A stretch of 35,482 bases of DNA, taken from the NCBI GenBank assembly GCA_031260605.1, contig JAISLF010000005.1, forward strand, positions 1 through 35,482, written 5' to 3'. The first letter of the stretch is position 1. Each line of letters starts with the position of its first letter. This DNA comes from Oscillospiraceae bacterium (lineage in GTDB: Bacteria > Bacillota > Clostridia > Oscillospirales > Oscillospiraceae). This document shows, piece by piece, positions 7,316 through 16,949 of the stretch. Under the pieces are notes generated by a model, which was not told where the DNA came from, searched no databases, and saw nothing but the letters and a program-made list of their open reading frames with translations. Made by a program: the position numbers and the translations under genes.

Positions 7316-7846
7316 ATGAGCAAAAACAAGAAAAACACGGATACCCTTGAAGAGGAGCTGCCGGAGGATTTTGCGGAAGAAGTCGCTCAGCCCGAGGCTG
7401 AAGCCGACGTTTTGCCGGACTATGACGCGCTTCTGACCGAGGAAAAGGAAAAATACCTGCGTCTTTACGCCGAGTACGAAAACTTTCGCCGCAGGTCAAA
7501 GCAGGAACGCGAGGCGCTGTTCTCCGCTGTAACGGCGCAGACAGCAGGCAGCTTTCTGGACGTGTACGACAGCTTAGAGGCGGCGGCGCGCGCAGAATGC
7601 GCCGACGCGAACTATAAAAAAGGCGTGGAGCTGACGCTTGACAAGCTCAAGGCTGTGTTTGCATCCCTCGGAATAGAGGAAATTCCCGCTGTCGGAGAAA
7701 AGTTCAACCCGGAGCTGCATTCGGCCGTAACATCGGTTTCAGACACGGAGAAAGAGGACGGCGAGATTGTACAGCAGTTTCAGGCGGGGTTCAGGCTTGG
7801 CGCGGCTGTGCTGCGGCACGCGATTGTGGTTGTGAATAATAAATAA
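7316..7846 (+). CDS. grpE: Nucleotide exchange factor GrpE
   Basis: This 176-residue protein releases ADP from DnaK. The acidic, probably disordered N-terminus (residues 1-40) leads into the long dimer helix with the family motif 'YLRLYAEYENFRRRSKQERE' (about 44-63), then the four-helix bundle and the C-terminal beta-wing with 'GEKFNPELHSAVTSV' and 'QAGFRLGAAVLRHAIVVV'. AAGGAG at 7301-7306 lies across the end of hrcA, nine bases from ATG 7316. It is second in the CIRCE-controlled operon, six bases after hrcA. Confidence 0.96.
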   Translation: MSKNKKNTDTLEEELPEDFAEEVAQPEAEADVLPDYDALLTEEKEKYLRLYAEYENFRRRSKQEREALFSAVTAQTAGSFLDVYDSLEAAARAECADANYKKGVELTLDKLKAVFASLGIEEIPAVGEKFNPELHSAVTSVSDTEKEDGEIVQQFQAGFRLGAAVLRHAIVVVNNK

Positions 7847-7863
7847 ATTGGGATTTGAGGCTT

Positions 7864-8220
7864 ATGAAAACACGGCTTACTCATATTCGCGCAAATGTCC
7901 GCGATTTAGACAAGGCGGTAGAGTGGTACGAAAGTGTTCTCGGATTCGAGTGCGTGAACAGAAGCGTTAATGACAGATGGGCGTACGCTGACTTTGCGCA
8001 AGAAGAGGGCGCAGTTTTTGCGATTATGGTTGACGAGAACGTTCCGAGCCGCGGGAGATTCAACTTTGATGTGGATGACGCAGACGCGTTGTGGTCAAGG
8101 CTCAAGGACAAGACCGAAATTGTTGAGCCAATCGAAACAATGCCTTACGGTACGCGTAAATTCACGATAAAGGACTTAGACGGCAACGAGCTGGGCTTTG
8201 TGCAGCAAAATGTAAAATAA
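7864..8220 (+). CDS. VOC-superfamily (glyoxalase/bleomycin-resistance fold) protein
   Basis: A 118-residue single-module VOC protein: 'THIRANVRDLDKAVEWYESVLGF' at the start, and 'PYGTRKFTIKDLDGNELGFVQ' at the end, are the paired beta-alpha-beta-beta-beta motifs of the fold. The substrate cannot be predicted; the family includes dioxygenases, isomerases and drug-binding proteins. I prefer ATG 7864, preceded by a closely spaced GAGG, over the in-frame TTG at 7855. It lies between grpE and dnaK, where no gene normally stands, so it would be co-induced by heat. A role in detoxifying reactive carbonyls during stress is conceivable but only a guess. Confidence 0.85.
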   Translation: MKTRLTHIRANVRDLDKAVEWYESVLGFECVNRSVNDRWAYADFAQEEGAVFAIMVDENVPSRGRFNFDVDDADALWSRLKDKTEIVEPIETMPYGTRKFTIKDLDGNELGFVQQNVK

Positions 8221-8297
8221 TTTACTGCGGGTAAGCAAAAATAAATTGGCAGCAACAGCTTTGCTCTATGTAAAGCTTGCATAAATAAAAATTTTCA

Positions 8298-8318
8298 AGA
8301 AGCGCAAACTACGCTTCT
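8298..8318 (+). promoter_or_regulatory. Stem-loop in the dnaK leader
   Basis: AGAAGCG-N7-CGCTTCT forms a perfect 7-bp stem, placed 10 bases before the dnaK AGGAG ribosome binding site (8329-8333). The 8221-8342 spacer is AT-rich and holds no gene. It could protect or attenuate the downstream mRNA; no clear promoter is visible in it. Confidence 0.4.
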
Positions 8319-8342
8319 ATTATCGAAAAGGAGTAAAAACAA

Positions 8343-10184
8343 ATGGGTAAAATTATCGGTATCGACCTTGGTACGACAAACTCGTGCGTCGCGGTCATTG
8401 AGGGCGGCGAGGCCGTCGTCATCGCAAACTCGGAGGGCGCGCGCACAACGCCGTCCGTCGTCGCCTTTTCAAAAGAGGGCGAGCGTTTAATCGGCGCTGT
8501 TGCAAAGCGTCAGGCTGTGGCGAACCCGGACAGGACGATAAGCTCAATCAAGCGCGAAATGGGTACGGGTTACAAGGTCACGGTGGACGGACACGGCTAC
8601 ACGCCGCAGGAAATCTCTGCAATGGTTCTGCAAAAGCTCAAGGCGGACGCGGAAAGCTACCTCGGACAGCCTGTGACGGAAGCGGTTATCACCGTTCCGG
8701 CGTACTTTACTGACGCGCAGCGTCAGGCGACCAAGGACGCGGGCAAGATTGCGGGTCTTGACGTAAAGCGCATTATCAACGAGCCGACGGCGGCGGCGCT
8801 TGCCTACGGCGTTGACAAAGAGCAGCTGCAAAAAATTATGGTCTACGACCTCGGCGGCGGCACGTTCGACGTATCGGTTCTTGAGGTTGGCGGAGACGTC
8901 GCGGAGGTTCTCGCAACTGCCGGAAACAACCGTCTTGGCGGAGACGATTTTGACAAAAAGGTTATTGACTGGCTGCTTGCCGAGTTCAAAAAAGCCGAGG
9001 GAATCGACCTTTCCGGCGATAAAATCGCAATGCAGCGCCTCAAGGAAGCCGCCGAAAAGGCGAAGATTGACCTTTCCGGCGTTACGACAGCCGCAATCAA
9101 CCTGCCGTACATCACGGCGGACGCGACAGGCCCGAAGCACCTTGACTTATCGCTGACGCGCGCAAAGTTCAACGAGCTGACGGATTCACTTGTCAAGTCA
9201 ACAATCGGACCTGTGAATCAGGCGCTGTCTGACGCAAATCTGACCGCGAACGACATTGCAAAGGTGCTGCTCGTCGGTGGCTCTACGCGCATTCCCGCCG
9301 TGCAGGACGCGGTTAAGAACATCGTCGGAAAAGAGCCGTTCAAGGGCATTAACCCGGACGAGTGCGTCGCGATCGGCGCGGCGATTCAGGGCGGCGTTCT
9401 CGGCGGAGACGTTAAGGGACTGCTGCTGCTCGATGTTACGCCGCTGTCTCTCGGACTTGAGACCCTCGGCGGCGTCTGCACGCGCCTTATCGAGCGCAAC
9501 ACCACGATCCCGACGTCAAAGTCACAGGTATTCTCGACGGCGGCGGACAGCCAGACGAGCGTTGAGATTCACGTTTTGCAGGGCGAGCGCGAAATGGCGC
9601 AGTACAACAAGACCCTCGGCAAGTTTCACCTCGACGGAATCGCGCCCGCGCGGCGCGGAATTCCGCAGATTGAGGTCACGTTTGACATTGACGCAAACGG
9701 CATTGTCAACGTCAAGGCAAAGGACCTCGGCACGGGCAAGGAGCAGCACATAACGATAACCTCCTCAACGAATATGTCCAAAGAGGACATTGAAAAGGCT
9801 ATGCGCGAGGCGGAGCAGTTCGCCGCGGAGGACGCAACGCGGCGCGAGCAGGTTGAGATCAAAAACGCGGCGGAGCAGATGATTTATTCGTCCGAAAGTG
9901 CGCTTGCAGAGCTTGGAGACAAGCTGTCTGACGACAAAAAGCAGCCGGTGCTTGACGCGGTTCAGAAGCTGAAGGACGTGTCCGGCGGCGAGAACTTCGA
10001 GGAAATCAAGGAAAAAACAGAGGAACTGCAAAAAGCTTTCTACGCCGTATCCGAGCAGCTTTATCAGCAGGCGGCGGCGGAGGGTGCGGCTCCGGGCGGA
10101 GAGGACGGCGCGCCGGCAGGCGACCCCGATGTGTACGACGCGGACTTCCACGAGGTGGACGACGAGACGCCGGACGGCGAGTAG
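8343..10184 (+). CDS. dnaK: Chaperone protein DnaK (Hsp70)
   Basis: A 613-residue ATP-driven chaperone. The nucleotide-binding domain (1-360) shows phosphate-1 '[14 protein letters not shown]', phosphate-2 '[14 protein letters not shown]' and the adenosine motif '[14 protein letters not shown]'. The linker '[19 protein letters not shown]' leads into the substrate-binding domain and the helical lid. The C-terminus is acidic ([10 protein letters not shown]), as is usual. The length fits Gram-positive DnaK, which lacks a segment present in the proteobacterial protein. An AGGAG site lies nine bases before ATG 8343. It works with GrpE (7316) and DnaJ (13432), but two unrelated genes separate it from dnaJ here. 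Confidence 0.98.
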   Translation: MGKIIGIDLGTTNSCVAVIEGGEAVVIANSEGARTTPSVVAFSKEGERLIGAVAKRQAVANPDRTISSIKREMGTGYKVTVDGHGYTPQEISAMVLQKLKADAESYLGQPVTEAVITVPAYFTDAQRQATKDAGKIAGLDVKRIINEPTAAALAYGVDKEQLQKIMVYDLGGGTFDVSVLEVGGDVAEVLATAGNNRLGGDDFDKKVIDWLLAEFKKAEGIDLSGDKIAMQRLKEAAEKAKIDLSGVTTAAINLPYITADATGPKHLDLSLTRAKFNELTDSLVKSTIGPVNQALSDANLTANDIAKVLLVGGSTRIPAVQDAVKNIVGKEPFKGINPDECVAIGAAIQGGVLGGDVKGLLLLDVTPLSLGLETLGGVCTRLIERNTTIPTSKSQVFSTAADSQTSVEIHVLQGEREMAQYNKTLGKFHLDGIAPARRGIPQIEVTFDIDANGIVNVKAKDLGTGKEQHITITSSTNMSKEDIEKAMREAEQFAAEDATRREQVEIKNAAEQMIYSSESALAELGDKLSDDKKQPVLDAVQKLKDVSGGENFEEIKEKTEELQKAFYAVSEQLYQQAAAEGAAPGGEDGAPAGDPDVYDADFHEVDDETPDGE

Positions 10185-10192
10185 AAAAAGAC

Positions 10193-10221
10193 GCGGCGGG
10201 CGGGGTAACACCGCCCGCCGC
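10193..10221 (+). terminator. GC-rich hairpin after dnaK
   Basis: A perfect 11-bp stem (left arm 10193-10203, right arm 10211-10221) with a 7-base loop, nine bases after the dnaK stop. No U-run follows, so it may stabilise the 3' end of the hrcA-dnaK message or partly terminate, rather than act as a full intrinsic terminator. Confidence 0.55.
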
Positions 10222-10243
10222 TCACGATAAACATTGGCGGATA

Positions 10244-10384
10244 TTGTAGGGGACGCTGCCCTCAGCGTCCCGAGCTTACAAAAACCGCCGCAATATTGGT
10301 TTTGCCGAACAGCATTGCCTTAAAAAGGTTGACAGTAACAGATATTTTAAGCAATCGGGACGCTGAGGGCAGCGTCCCCTACAA
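10244..10384 (+). repeat. REPIN-like element (two inverted GTAG REP hairpins)
   Basis: This 141-bp element is bounded by 30-bp near-perfect inverted repeats (10244-10273 and 10355-10384). Each repeat is itself a hairpin (GGGACGCTG-CCCT-CAGCGTCCC type) flanked on the outside by TTGTAG/CTACAA. A second element of the same design with an unrelated centre is at 18093-18224. The GTAG tetranucleotide next to a palindrome is the known signature of REP sequences mobilised by RAYT transposases. Confidence 0.75.
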
Positions 10385-10466
10385 CCGGTGCGGCGGTTGC
10401 CGCAAGGCGCTACGGCTGGCGCTGCACCCTCTGCAATATTGCCGTTTCCCAAAGTCGAGCGACCAT

Positions 10467-11552
10467 ATGTCCTTCACCTCCCCCGAAACACCAAAGATTC
10501 TCCGCGAGTTTTTGACGTATCATCTGACGATAAAGGCGCACAGCGCAAAAACTGTTGATGAATACTTCCTTGACTTACGGATGTTTTTGCGTTATATTAA
10601 AATGCACTGGGGTTTGGCGGACGAGACCCCGAATTTTGACGACATTTATATTGCGGACGTTGACGTTGAGTTTTTGCGGCAGATTACCTCCTCTGAAATA
10701 TATGACTTTCTGCTGTTTTTAGCGCAGGACAGGGCGGGGCGGGCAGATGTTTCAGCCGGAGATGTAGGCATTTCGGCAAAATCCCGCGCGAGAAAGCTAT
10801 CCGCGCTTAACTCGTTTTTTAAGTATCTGACAGTTACGACAAAGCTGCTTGACGTAAACCCTGCCGCCGATATTGACCAGCCGAAGTTCCGTAAGACGCT
10901 GCCGCATTATCTGTCGCTTGAGGATTCGGTTAAGCTACTGAAAACAGTTGAGGCGGACGAGAAAAACCGCAACAAAACGCGCGATTTCGCGATTTTAACG
11001 CTGTTTTTGAACTGCGGAATGCGCATTTCAGAGCTAATCGGCATTCGATTAACGGACATTACGGCCGGCTCGATTCGTCTGCGCGGCAAGGGCGGCAAGG
11101 AGCGCGTTGTGTTCCTGAACGACGCGTGCGTTTCGGCGCTGAACACATATCTTGTACACCGAAAAACGCTGATACCCGTTGAGCGCGACAAAAACTGTTT
11201 GTTTTTAGCGGCGGGGCAGGGCAAGGAGGACGGCGAGATTAAGCGGCTCGGACGCACAACCGTCCACGATATGATAAAAAAGTATGCGCTGAGGGCGGGA
11301 CTGCCGTCGTCTGAAATTTCGGCGCACAAGCTGCGGCACACGGCGGCGACGCTTATGCTGGGCAGCGGGGTTGATGTGCGGACGCTTCAGGAGCTTTTGG
11401 GACATGAAAACCTCAACACAACGCAGATTTACACGCATATAGACAGCGAGCGTCTCCGCGAGGCGGCGCAGCTTATACCGCTTGCCGATTACGGCGAGAT
11501 AAAAAATAAATCCGGCGGTGCTTTACCGCCGGACGCAGAACAGGACGGCTAA
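10467..11552 (+). CDS. Tyrosine recombinase, XerC/XerD-like
   Basis: A 361-residue site-specific recombinase. Residues 10-130 form the SAM-like core-binding domain, and the catalytic domain has the full set of active-site residues: R186 ([10 protein letters not shown]), K208 (LRGKGGKER), H287 and R290 ([14 protein letters not shown]), H313 ([10 protein letters not shown]) and the nucleophile Y322 (QIYTHI). I chose ATG 10467; the longer frame reaching to 10296 runs through a REPIN-like repeat and adds no family-like sequence. The length and motifs fit XerC/XerD-type chromosome dimer resolvases, but an accessory integrase-like role is not excluded. It shares a TAATG stop-start overlap with lepA, so the two are co-translated. 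Confidence 0.92.
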   Translation: MSFTSPETPKILREFLTYHLTIKAHSAKTVDEYFLDLRMFLRYIKMHWGLADETPNFDDIYIADVDVEFLRQITSSEIYDFLLFLAQDRAGRADVSAGDVGISAKSRARKLSALNSFFKYLTVTTKLLDVNPAADIDQPKFRKTLPHYLSLEDSVKLLKTVEADEKNRNKTRDFAILTLFLNCGMRISELIGIRLTDITAGSIRLRGKGGKERVVFLNDACVSALNTYLVHRKTLIPVERDKNCLFLAAGQGKEDGEIKRLGRTTVHDMIKKYALRAGLPSSEISAHKLRHTAATLMLGSGVDVRTLQELLGHENLNTTQIYTHIDSERLREAAQLIPLADYGEIKNKSGGALPPDAEQDG

Positions 11553-13351
11553 TGCAGGACAAAATCCGAAACTTTTCAATAATCGCCCATATCGACCATG
11601 GCAAGTCCACTCTTGCCGACCGTCTGCTTGAGACCTGCGGCGCGATTTCCGCGCGGGATATGGAGGAGCAGGTTCTGGACGATATGGATCTTGAGCGTGA
11701 GCGCGGCATAACGATAAAGGCGCGCGCCGCCCGTATGACGTACCGTGCGCAGGACGGCGAGGACTACACGCTGAACCTCATCGACACGCCGGGACACGTG
11801 GACTTTAATTATGAGGTATCGCGCTCGCTTGCCGCCTGCGAGGGCGCGGTGCTTGTGGTGGACGCGTCTCAGGGCGTTGAGGCGCAGACGCTTGCAAACA
11901 CATATCTGGCGCTGGACAATAACCTCGCGATACTTCCCGTTGTGAACAAAATTGACCTGCCGGCGGCGGATCCCGCGCGGGTCAAAAAAGAAATTGAGGA
12001 CATTATCGGCATTCCCGCCGAGGACGCGCCTGAAATTTCGGCAAAGGCGGGGCTGAATATCGAAGCAGTGTTGGAGTTTATAGTGCGCGAGGTGCCGCCG
12101 CCGAACGGCGACGAGGCCGCTCCGCTTTCCGCGCTTATATTCGACAGCCAGTTTGACGCGTATCGCGGCGTTATCGTCCTTGTTCGCGTGTTTGACGGAA
12201 GCGTGTCCGCAGGGGACGAGATTTTGTTTATGGCGACAGGCGCGTCTCACCGCGTGGCGGAGGTGGGGTACATTGTGCCGCGCGGCTTAGCGCCCACAGC
12301 GGCGCTTTCAGCCGGAGATGTCGGGTACATCACGGCGAGTATAAAGACCGTTTCCGATACGCACGTCGGCGATACGGTGACACACATCGAGCGTCCCGCG
12401 CTCGACGCGCTGCCCGGATATAAGGCGGCGCGTCCGATGGTTTTCTCCGGCGTTTACCCATCCGACGGGGCGAAATACCCGGATTTGCGCGACGCTTTGG
12501 AAAAGCTCTCCCTAAACGACGCGTCGCTTTCCTTTGAACCGGAAACCTCCGCCGCCCTCGGCTTCGGCTTTCGCTGCGGCTTTTTGGGACTGCTGCACCT
12601 TGAGGTGATTCAGGAGCGGCTTGAGCGCGAGTATAACCTTGACCTTATCACAACTGCGCCGTCTGTCGTCTACAAGATAACAACGGCAAACGGCGAAACC
12701 GTTATGATAGACAACCCGCTGAATTACCCCGACCCCGCGCTGATTGACGTTGCCGAGGAGCCGTTTGTCAAGGCATCTATCATCACGCCGCCGGAATTTG
12801 TCGGCAACCTTATGGATCTGTGCCAGGACAGGCGCGGCGAATACCGCGATATGAAGTATCTCGACGAAACGCGGGTTGAGCTGCACTACGAGCTGCCCCT
12901 CGGCGAGATTATTTATGACTTTTTCGACGCGCTGAAGTCCCGCTCAAAGGGCTACGCGTCGCTTGACTATGAGCTGATGGATTACCGTCCGTCTGAGCTT
13001 GTGCGGCTGGACATTTTGCTGAATTCCGAGGCGGTGGACGCGCTGTCGTTTATCGTGCACCGCGACAAGGCTTATGTCAGAGGACGCAGAATCGTCGAAA
13101 AGCTCAAGGACAATATACCGCGTCAGCTCTTTGAGGTGCCGGTGCAAGCGGCGATAGGCGGTAAGGTTATCGCCCGTGAGACGATTCGCGCGCTGCGCAA
13201 GGACGTTCTTGCAAAGTGCTACGGCGGCGACATTACGCGAAAGAAAAAGCTGCTTGAAAAGCAGAAGGAAGGCAAAAAGCGTATGCGCTCCCTGGGCAGT
13301 GTGTCTGTGCCGCAGGAGGCGTTTATGGCGGTGCTGAAGCTGGACGATTAG
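11552..13351 (+). CDS. lepA: Elongation factor 4 (LepA), ribosome back-translocase GTPase
   Basis: A 599-residue translational GTPase with the normal LepA length. Motifs: G1 AHIDHGKS (12-19), the switch region '[15 protein letters not shown]', G3 'DTPGHVDF', G4 'NKIDLP', then domains II and III, and the LepA-specific C-terminal domain ending '[41 protein letters not shown]' type sequence. It acts on stalled or mistranslocated ribosomes. The start overlaps the recombinase stop by one base. In Bacillus, lepA lies just upstream of hrcA; here it sits between dnaK and dnaJ, pointing to a rearranged heat-shock cluster. A small GC-rich hairpin (13361-13376) stands between it and dnaJ. Confidence 0.97.
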   Translation: MQDKIRNFSIIAHIDHGKSTLADRLLETCGAISARDMEEQVLDDMDLERERGITIKARAARMTYRAQDGEDYTLNLIDTPGHVDFNYEVSRSLAACEGAVLVVDASQGVEAQTLANTYLALDNNLAILPVVNKIDLPAADPARVKKEIEDIIGIPAEDAPEISAKAGLNIEAVLEFIVREVPPPNGDEAAPLSALIFDSQFDAYRGVIVLVRVFDGSVSAGDEILFMATGASHRVAEVGYIVPRGLAPTAALSAGDVGYITASIKTVSDTHVGDTVTHIERPALDALPGYKAARPMVFSGVYPSDGAKYPDLRDALEKLSLNDASLSFEPETSAALGFGFRCGFLGLLHLEVIQERLEREYNLDLITTAPSVVYKITTANGETVMIDNPLNYPDPALIDVAEEPFVKASIITPPEFVGNLMDLCQDRRGEYRDMKYLDETRVELHYELPLGEIIYDFFDALKSRSKGYASLDYELMDYRPSELVRLDILLNSEAVDALSFIVHRDKAYVRGRRIVEKLKDNIPRQLFEVPVQAAIGGKVIARETIRALRKDVLAKCYGGDITRKKKLLEKQKEGKKRMRSLGSVSVPQEAFMAVLKLDD

Positions 13352-13431
13352 GCGGACTGACGCGCCGTTTGGCGCGAGGTTATACATATAGCAGGACGAA
13401 AAAATACTGTTATCCAATATTTGAGGAACAA

Positions 13432-14559
13432 ATGGCAGATAAACGCGATTTTTATGAGGTGCTCGGAGTACAAAAGAGCGCGACTGACGCTGAGATTAAG
13501 TCGGCGTACCGCGCGCTTGTCAAAAAGCACCACCCGGATTTGAATCCGGACAACAAGGCGGCCGAGGAAAAGACAAAGGAAATCAACGAGGCCTACGAGA
13601 TTTTGTCCGACAAGGACAAAAAGGCGCGGTACGACCAGTTCGGACACGCGGGTGTTGACCCGAACTTCGGCGCGGGCGGCGGCGCGGGTGCCGGCGACTT
13701 CGGCGGGTTTGATTTCGGCGGCTTTACGGACATTTTCGATATGTTTACAGGCGGCTCCTCGCGGCGCACGTCCCGTCAGGCGGCGGCGCCGAAGCCTGTC
13801 TACGCCTCGTGTGTGCTGACGCTTGAGCAGTGCCTTGCGGAGAGCGAGCATGAGTTTGACGTGAGCGTAATTGACCGCTGCACAACCTGCGGCGGAACCG
13901 GCGCGAAGCCCGGCACCTCGCCCGAAAAGTGCACGAATTGCGGCGGCTCAGGCACCGTTATTGAGCAGCGGCGGACGATTATGGGCGTTATGCAGGTGCG
14001 GTCCGACTGTCCGGTGTGCGGCGGCAAGGGCACAATTATCAAAGAAAAGTGCGGGTCGTGTGTCGGCGCGGGGCTTGTGCGCAAGCGCAAGAAAATCAAG
14101 GTGAACATTCCGGCGGGCGCATATGACGGACTGACGCTTCAGGTAACCGGCGCGGGAAACACAACGCAGTCCGGTCAGCGCGGCGACGTTTATGTTGAGG
14201 TTGCGGTGAAAAAGCACCCGCAGTTTAGGCGCGACGGCAAAAACCTGTATATGAATGTCAACCTCTCGATGACAGAGGCGGCTCTCGGCGGTACAAAAAA
14301 GATACCGACAATTGAGGGCAAGCCGATTGAAATGTCAGTCAAGGAAGGCACCCAGACGGGCGAGGTCAGCCGCATTTCAGGCAAAGGAATTCCGGATATA
14401 CGCCGCGCGTCGCGGGGCGATATGTTTGTGACGTTCACGGTGTTAACGCCGACAAAGCTGTCGTCCGAGCAAAAGGAGCTTTTGCAGCGCCTGTCCGAGA
14501 CGTTTGCAGAGGACGACGCACGCGCACCGGGCAAGAAAAACGGCAGGAAGAAAAAGTAG
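13432..14559 (+). CDS. dnaJ: Chaperone protein DnaJ (Hsp40, type I)
   Basis: A 375-residue co-chaperone that delivers substrates to DnaK. The J domain (residues 1-70) carries the essential HPD in 'KKHHPDLNPD'. A Gly/Phe-rich region (about 75-125) follows, then four CxxCxGxG-type zinc motifs: CTTCGGTG, CTNCGGSG, CPVCGGKG and CGSCVGAG (the last with Val in place of the usual Gly/Lys), and the C-terminal beta-barrel domains. A GAGG site serves ATG 13432; the longer frame back to 13369 reads through the intergenic hairpin and is rejected. It is the last chaperone gene of the cluster. Confidence 0.97.
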   Translation: MADKRDFYEVLGVQKSATDAEIKSAYRALVKKHHPDLNPDNKAAEEKTKEINEAYEILSDKDKKARYDQFGHAGVDPNFGAGGGAGAGDFGGFDFGGFTDIFDMFTGGSSRRTSRQAAAPKPVYASCVLTLEQCLAESEHEFDVSVIDRCTTCGGTGAKPGTSPEKCTNCGGSGTVIEQRRTIMGVMQVRSDCPVCGGKGTIIKEKCGSCVGAGLVRKRKKIKVNIPAGAYDGLTLQVTGAGNTTQSGQRGDVYVEVAVKKHPQFRRDGKNLYMNVNLSMTEAALGGTKKIPTIEGKPIEMSVKEGTQTGEVSRISGKGIPDIRRASRGDMFVTFTVLTPTKLSSEQKELLQRLSETFAEDDARAPGKKNGRKKK

Positions 14560-14628
14560 AAATCACGGCGCACTCGCGTATCGGATTTTGAACCGGCTCA
14601 GACCGCAGGAGTGACGGGGTAACGGAAA

Positions 14629-15144
14629 TTGGCAAAAAAACAAACCCACACAATTTTTGAAACAGCCTGTTTCACGGGGTATCGCCCCGAAAAGCTGCCC
14701 TGGGGAGATGATGAGCTGAGCGGGGACGCGCAAAAGCTAAAGCAAAGGCTTGCCGATGTGTGCGCTCTTTTGTATGACGGCGGAATCCGGCGGTATCTGT
14801 GCGGAATGGCGCGCGGAGCGGACACCTATTTTGTCGAGGAGCTGCTCAAGTTAAAGGAGCACTGCCCCGATATATCAATTGAGGCAGCAATCCCCTGCCC
14901 GCAGCAGTCTGAACGGTGGACGACTGAGGACAGAGAGCGGTATCTTGCCCTGCTTCGGCAGTGCGACGAAATTACGGTTGTTTCGAAGGAATACACAAAA
15001 TGGTGTATGCTTGAGCGAAACAAATATATGGTGAACCTGTCGTCCGTGCTGGTCGCGGTGTATGACGGCAAGCCCGGCGGCACGAAATTCACGCGGGATT
15101 ACGCGGAAAAACGCTCTCTTGAGATAATCGACATACTTTTGTAG
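14629..15144 (+). CDS. YpsA/DUF1273-like SLOG-family protein
   Basis: A 171-residue protein of the DUF1273 (YpsA) branch of the SLOG/Rossmann nucleotide-binding superfamily: 'CFTGYRPEKLPWG' at residues 14-26, the 'CGMARGADTYFVEELL' nucleotide-binding turn, 'IPCPQQSERWT', and 'NKYMVNLSSVLVAVYDGKPGGT' near the end. SLOG proteins bind nucleotides or their derivatives; YpsA affects cell division in Bacillus, but the role here is unknown. The only credible start is TTG 14629, with no well-placed ribosome binding site. It follows dnaJ by 69 bases on the same strand. Confidence 0.88.
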   Translation: MAKKQTHTIFETACFTGYRPEKLPWGDDELSGDAQKLKQRLADVCALLYDGGIRRYLCGMARGADTYFVEELLKLKEHCPDISIEAAIPCPQQSERWTTEDRERYLALLRQCDEITVVSKEYTKWCMLERNKYMVNLSSVLVAVYDGKPGGTKFTRDYAEKRSLEIIDILL

Positions 15145-15233
15145 ATTTTTTTCAAAAAAAATTAAATTTTTTTCGGACAAAAGCGCGACATAAAACGTAT
15201 TAATAGTAAATACGCTTTATGGAGGCGCAAAAA

Positions 15234-15755
15234 ATGAAAAAAACAATTATAGCAGCACTTATACTGGCTCTGGCACTTTCGGCAGGGTGCTCTGAGGGAC
15301 TGAAGACCAAAAACGCCGTTGACGAATTCAACGAAAACAGCACGTTCGCATACAAGCTTACAGAGGTTGGCGGCGCTCTTGCGCAAGACTCGGACTATGA
15401 ATTTCAGCAGGGCTTTGGCTGCGAATTTTATGAAGGCTACGGCTCAAGCGTCACGCGCTCCGGCTATCCGGATATTACGGACGGCTTCCGCATTACCGGT
15501 ATTGAAATCAGAACGTGGGAGTGCAAGATTTTTGATTTTGGCGTCGGCGACCAGATGGAGAAGGCCGACAGGCAACTGAAAAAATACGGCTACAAAACAC
15601 AATCAGACTACGAAGGCAGATATATGACGTACACAAAGGGCGGCGTTGAAATTACGCTGACCAAAAGCATCCCCGTGGACTGTGAGACGTATAATGTGGT
15701 TGCCGAAATAGTCATCACTGTCGAAACAACAAACAAGGGAGACGTTCTTTTTTAG
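15234..15755 (+). CDS. Putative lipoprotein of unknown function
   Basis: A 173-residue protein with a lipoprotein signal (residues 3-16 hydrophobic, lipobox LSAGC, Cys19). The mature part has no family I recognise; its middle ('FGVGDQMEKADRQLKKYGYK') recalls small secreted domains in which a helix follows a threshold-type strand, but this is weak. ATG 15234 is chosen because GGAGG (15221-15225) lies eight bases before it; the in-frame ATG at 15219 would overlap that site. The AT-rich spacer before it contains an inverted repeat CGTATT-N7-AATACG around 15197-15215, which could be an operator. Confidence 0.75.
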   Translation: MKKTIIAALILALALSAGCSEGLKTKNAVDEFNENSTFAYKLTEVGGALAQDSDYEFQQGFGCEFYEGYGSSVTRSGYPDITDGFRITGIEIRTWECKIFDFGVGDQMEKADRQLKKYGYKTQSDYEGRYMTYTKGGVEITLTKSIPVDCETYNVVAEIVITVETTNKGDVLF

Positions 15756-15809
15756 CGGAAACCGCAGGAAGAGCGTCTGCTCGGAATAAGTCTATTTCAG
15801 CGGAATACT

Positions 15810-16697
15810 ATGAAATCACTGACACTGCCCGCATATGCGAAAATAAACCTTACTATGGACGTTCTGGGACGCCGTGCCGACGGATACCACAGCGTTGAAA
15901 CAATAATGCAGGCAGTGTCGCTTTGCGACACGGTAACAGTCGGCGTTGAGGACGGCGAGGGTGTTTTCTGCGGCTTAGCGCCCGGTATGCCCGACACGCC
16001 GGCATTTCCGAAGGACGGAGAGAACACGGCGGGCAAGGCGGCGGCGGCGTACTTGCGTTTTTACGGTATAAGCGGAAAGAAAGTTTCGGTTACGATAGAA
16101 AAACTTATACCATCGCAGGCGGGACTTGGCGGCGGCTCGTCGGATGCGGCGGCGGTTTTGACAGCGCTGGACAAGCTTTTTGAAAAAGAAACGCCGAAAG
16201 CCGAGCTTGAGCGGCTTGGGGCGCAAATCGGCGCGGACGTTCCGTTTTTTATTCGCGGCGGGCTGCAGCTTTGCTGCGGAATCGGCGAACAGCTGACGGT
16301 TTTGCCGGAACTGCCGCGTATGACTGCCGTGATTGTAAAGCCGAAATTCGGCAACTCAACGGCGAGGATTTTTGCGGAGCTTGACAAAAAAAGCGGACTG
16401 AGCCGCCCGGATACCGGCCGTGCGCTTTCCGCGATACGCTCCGGTGACACAGACGAGCTGTGCAAATGCGTGTTCAATATTTTTGACGGGGCGCTGCCGG
16501 CGGGACAGGCAAAAACAGTTCTGCGTATCAGGGAGCTGATGTTTTCCGGCGACGCACAGGCTTCCGCGCTCACGGGAACGGGAAGCTGTGTTTTCGGACT
16601 TTTCTACAACGAAGAGGCGGCAAAGTGTGCACGCGATAAGGCGGAGGGAGAGGGCTTTTGCGCGTATTTGTGCAGTACGATCGGTTACAGAGAATAG
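15810..16697 (+). CDS. ispE: 4-diphosphocytidyl-2-C-methyl-D-erythritol kinase
   Basis: A 295-residue GHMP kinase of the MEP (non-mevalonate) isoprenoid pathway; it phosphorylates the 2-hydroxyl of CDP-methylerythritol. The N-terminus 'LPAYAKINLTMDVLGRRADGYHSVET' is the IspE signature, with K11 in the active site. The ATP-binding glycine motif IPSQAGLGGGSSDAA spans 100-114, and 'GADVPFFIRGG' and 'TGTGSCVFGLF' are the later conserved blocks. It follows the lipoprotein gene by 54 bases and ends in front of a strong terminator at 16756-16790. Confidence 0.96.
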   Translation: MKSLTLPAYAKINLTMDVLGRRADGYHSVETIMQAVSLCDTVTVGVEDGEGVFCGLAPGMPDTPAFPKDGENTAGKAAAAYLRFYGISGKKVSVTIEKLIPSQAGLGGGSSDAAAVLTALDKLFEKETPKAELERLGAQIGADVPFFIRGGLQLCCGIGEQLTVLPELPRMTAVIVKPKFGNSTARIFAELDKKSGLSRPDTGRALSAIRSGDTDELCKCVFNIFDGALPAGQAKTVLRIRELMFSGDAQASALTGTGSCVFGLFYNEEAAKCARDKAEGEGFCAYLCSTIGYRE

Positions 16698-16755
16698 CGA
16701 AAGACCATGCGCCAACAACGCAACAAATTCGCCAAAGGCGAATAAATCCAAATCC

Positions 16756-16790
16756 GAAAAAACGGGGGAATTCATTTCCCCCGTTTTTTC
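16756..16790 (+). terminator. Intrinsic terminator, bidirectional
   Basis: A perfect 15-bp stem (16756-16770 and 16776-16790) around a 5-base loop. The base of the stem is A6 on the left and T6 on the right, so it can terminate on both strands. It closes the ispE transcription unit. Confidence 0.92.
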
Positions 16791-16884
16791 ACCATATTTC
16801 CTCACTTTGACGGCGACCGGCACTCATTGCAACAGCAACAAACCGCACCGCCGTCAAAGTGGCGCGGAGCGCCAAAACTTTTAC

Positions 16885-16913
16885 TTGCATTCTCGGCGTT
16901 TACGATATATAAT
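16885..16913 (+). promoter_or_regulatory. Sigma-A-type promoter of the aldo/keto reductase gene
   Basis: TTGCAT (16885-16890), a 17-base spacer and a perfect TATAAT (16908-16913). Transcription would begin about 30 bases before the coding start at 16950. Confidence 0.8.
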
Positions 16914-16949
16914 AATAAAAAAACAACAACCAAAGAGGAGTTATCTCGA

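Noticed and set aside
8544-9753. Long frames on both strands inside dnaK (for example 8544-9140 minus, 9256-9753 plus)
   Set aside because: They are shadows of a GC-rich, strongly biased true gene.
10296-10466. An N-terminal extension of the tyrosine recombinase
   Set aside because: The sequence is the translated inside and right arm of a REPIN-like element; homologues would start near ATG 10467.
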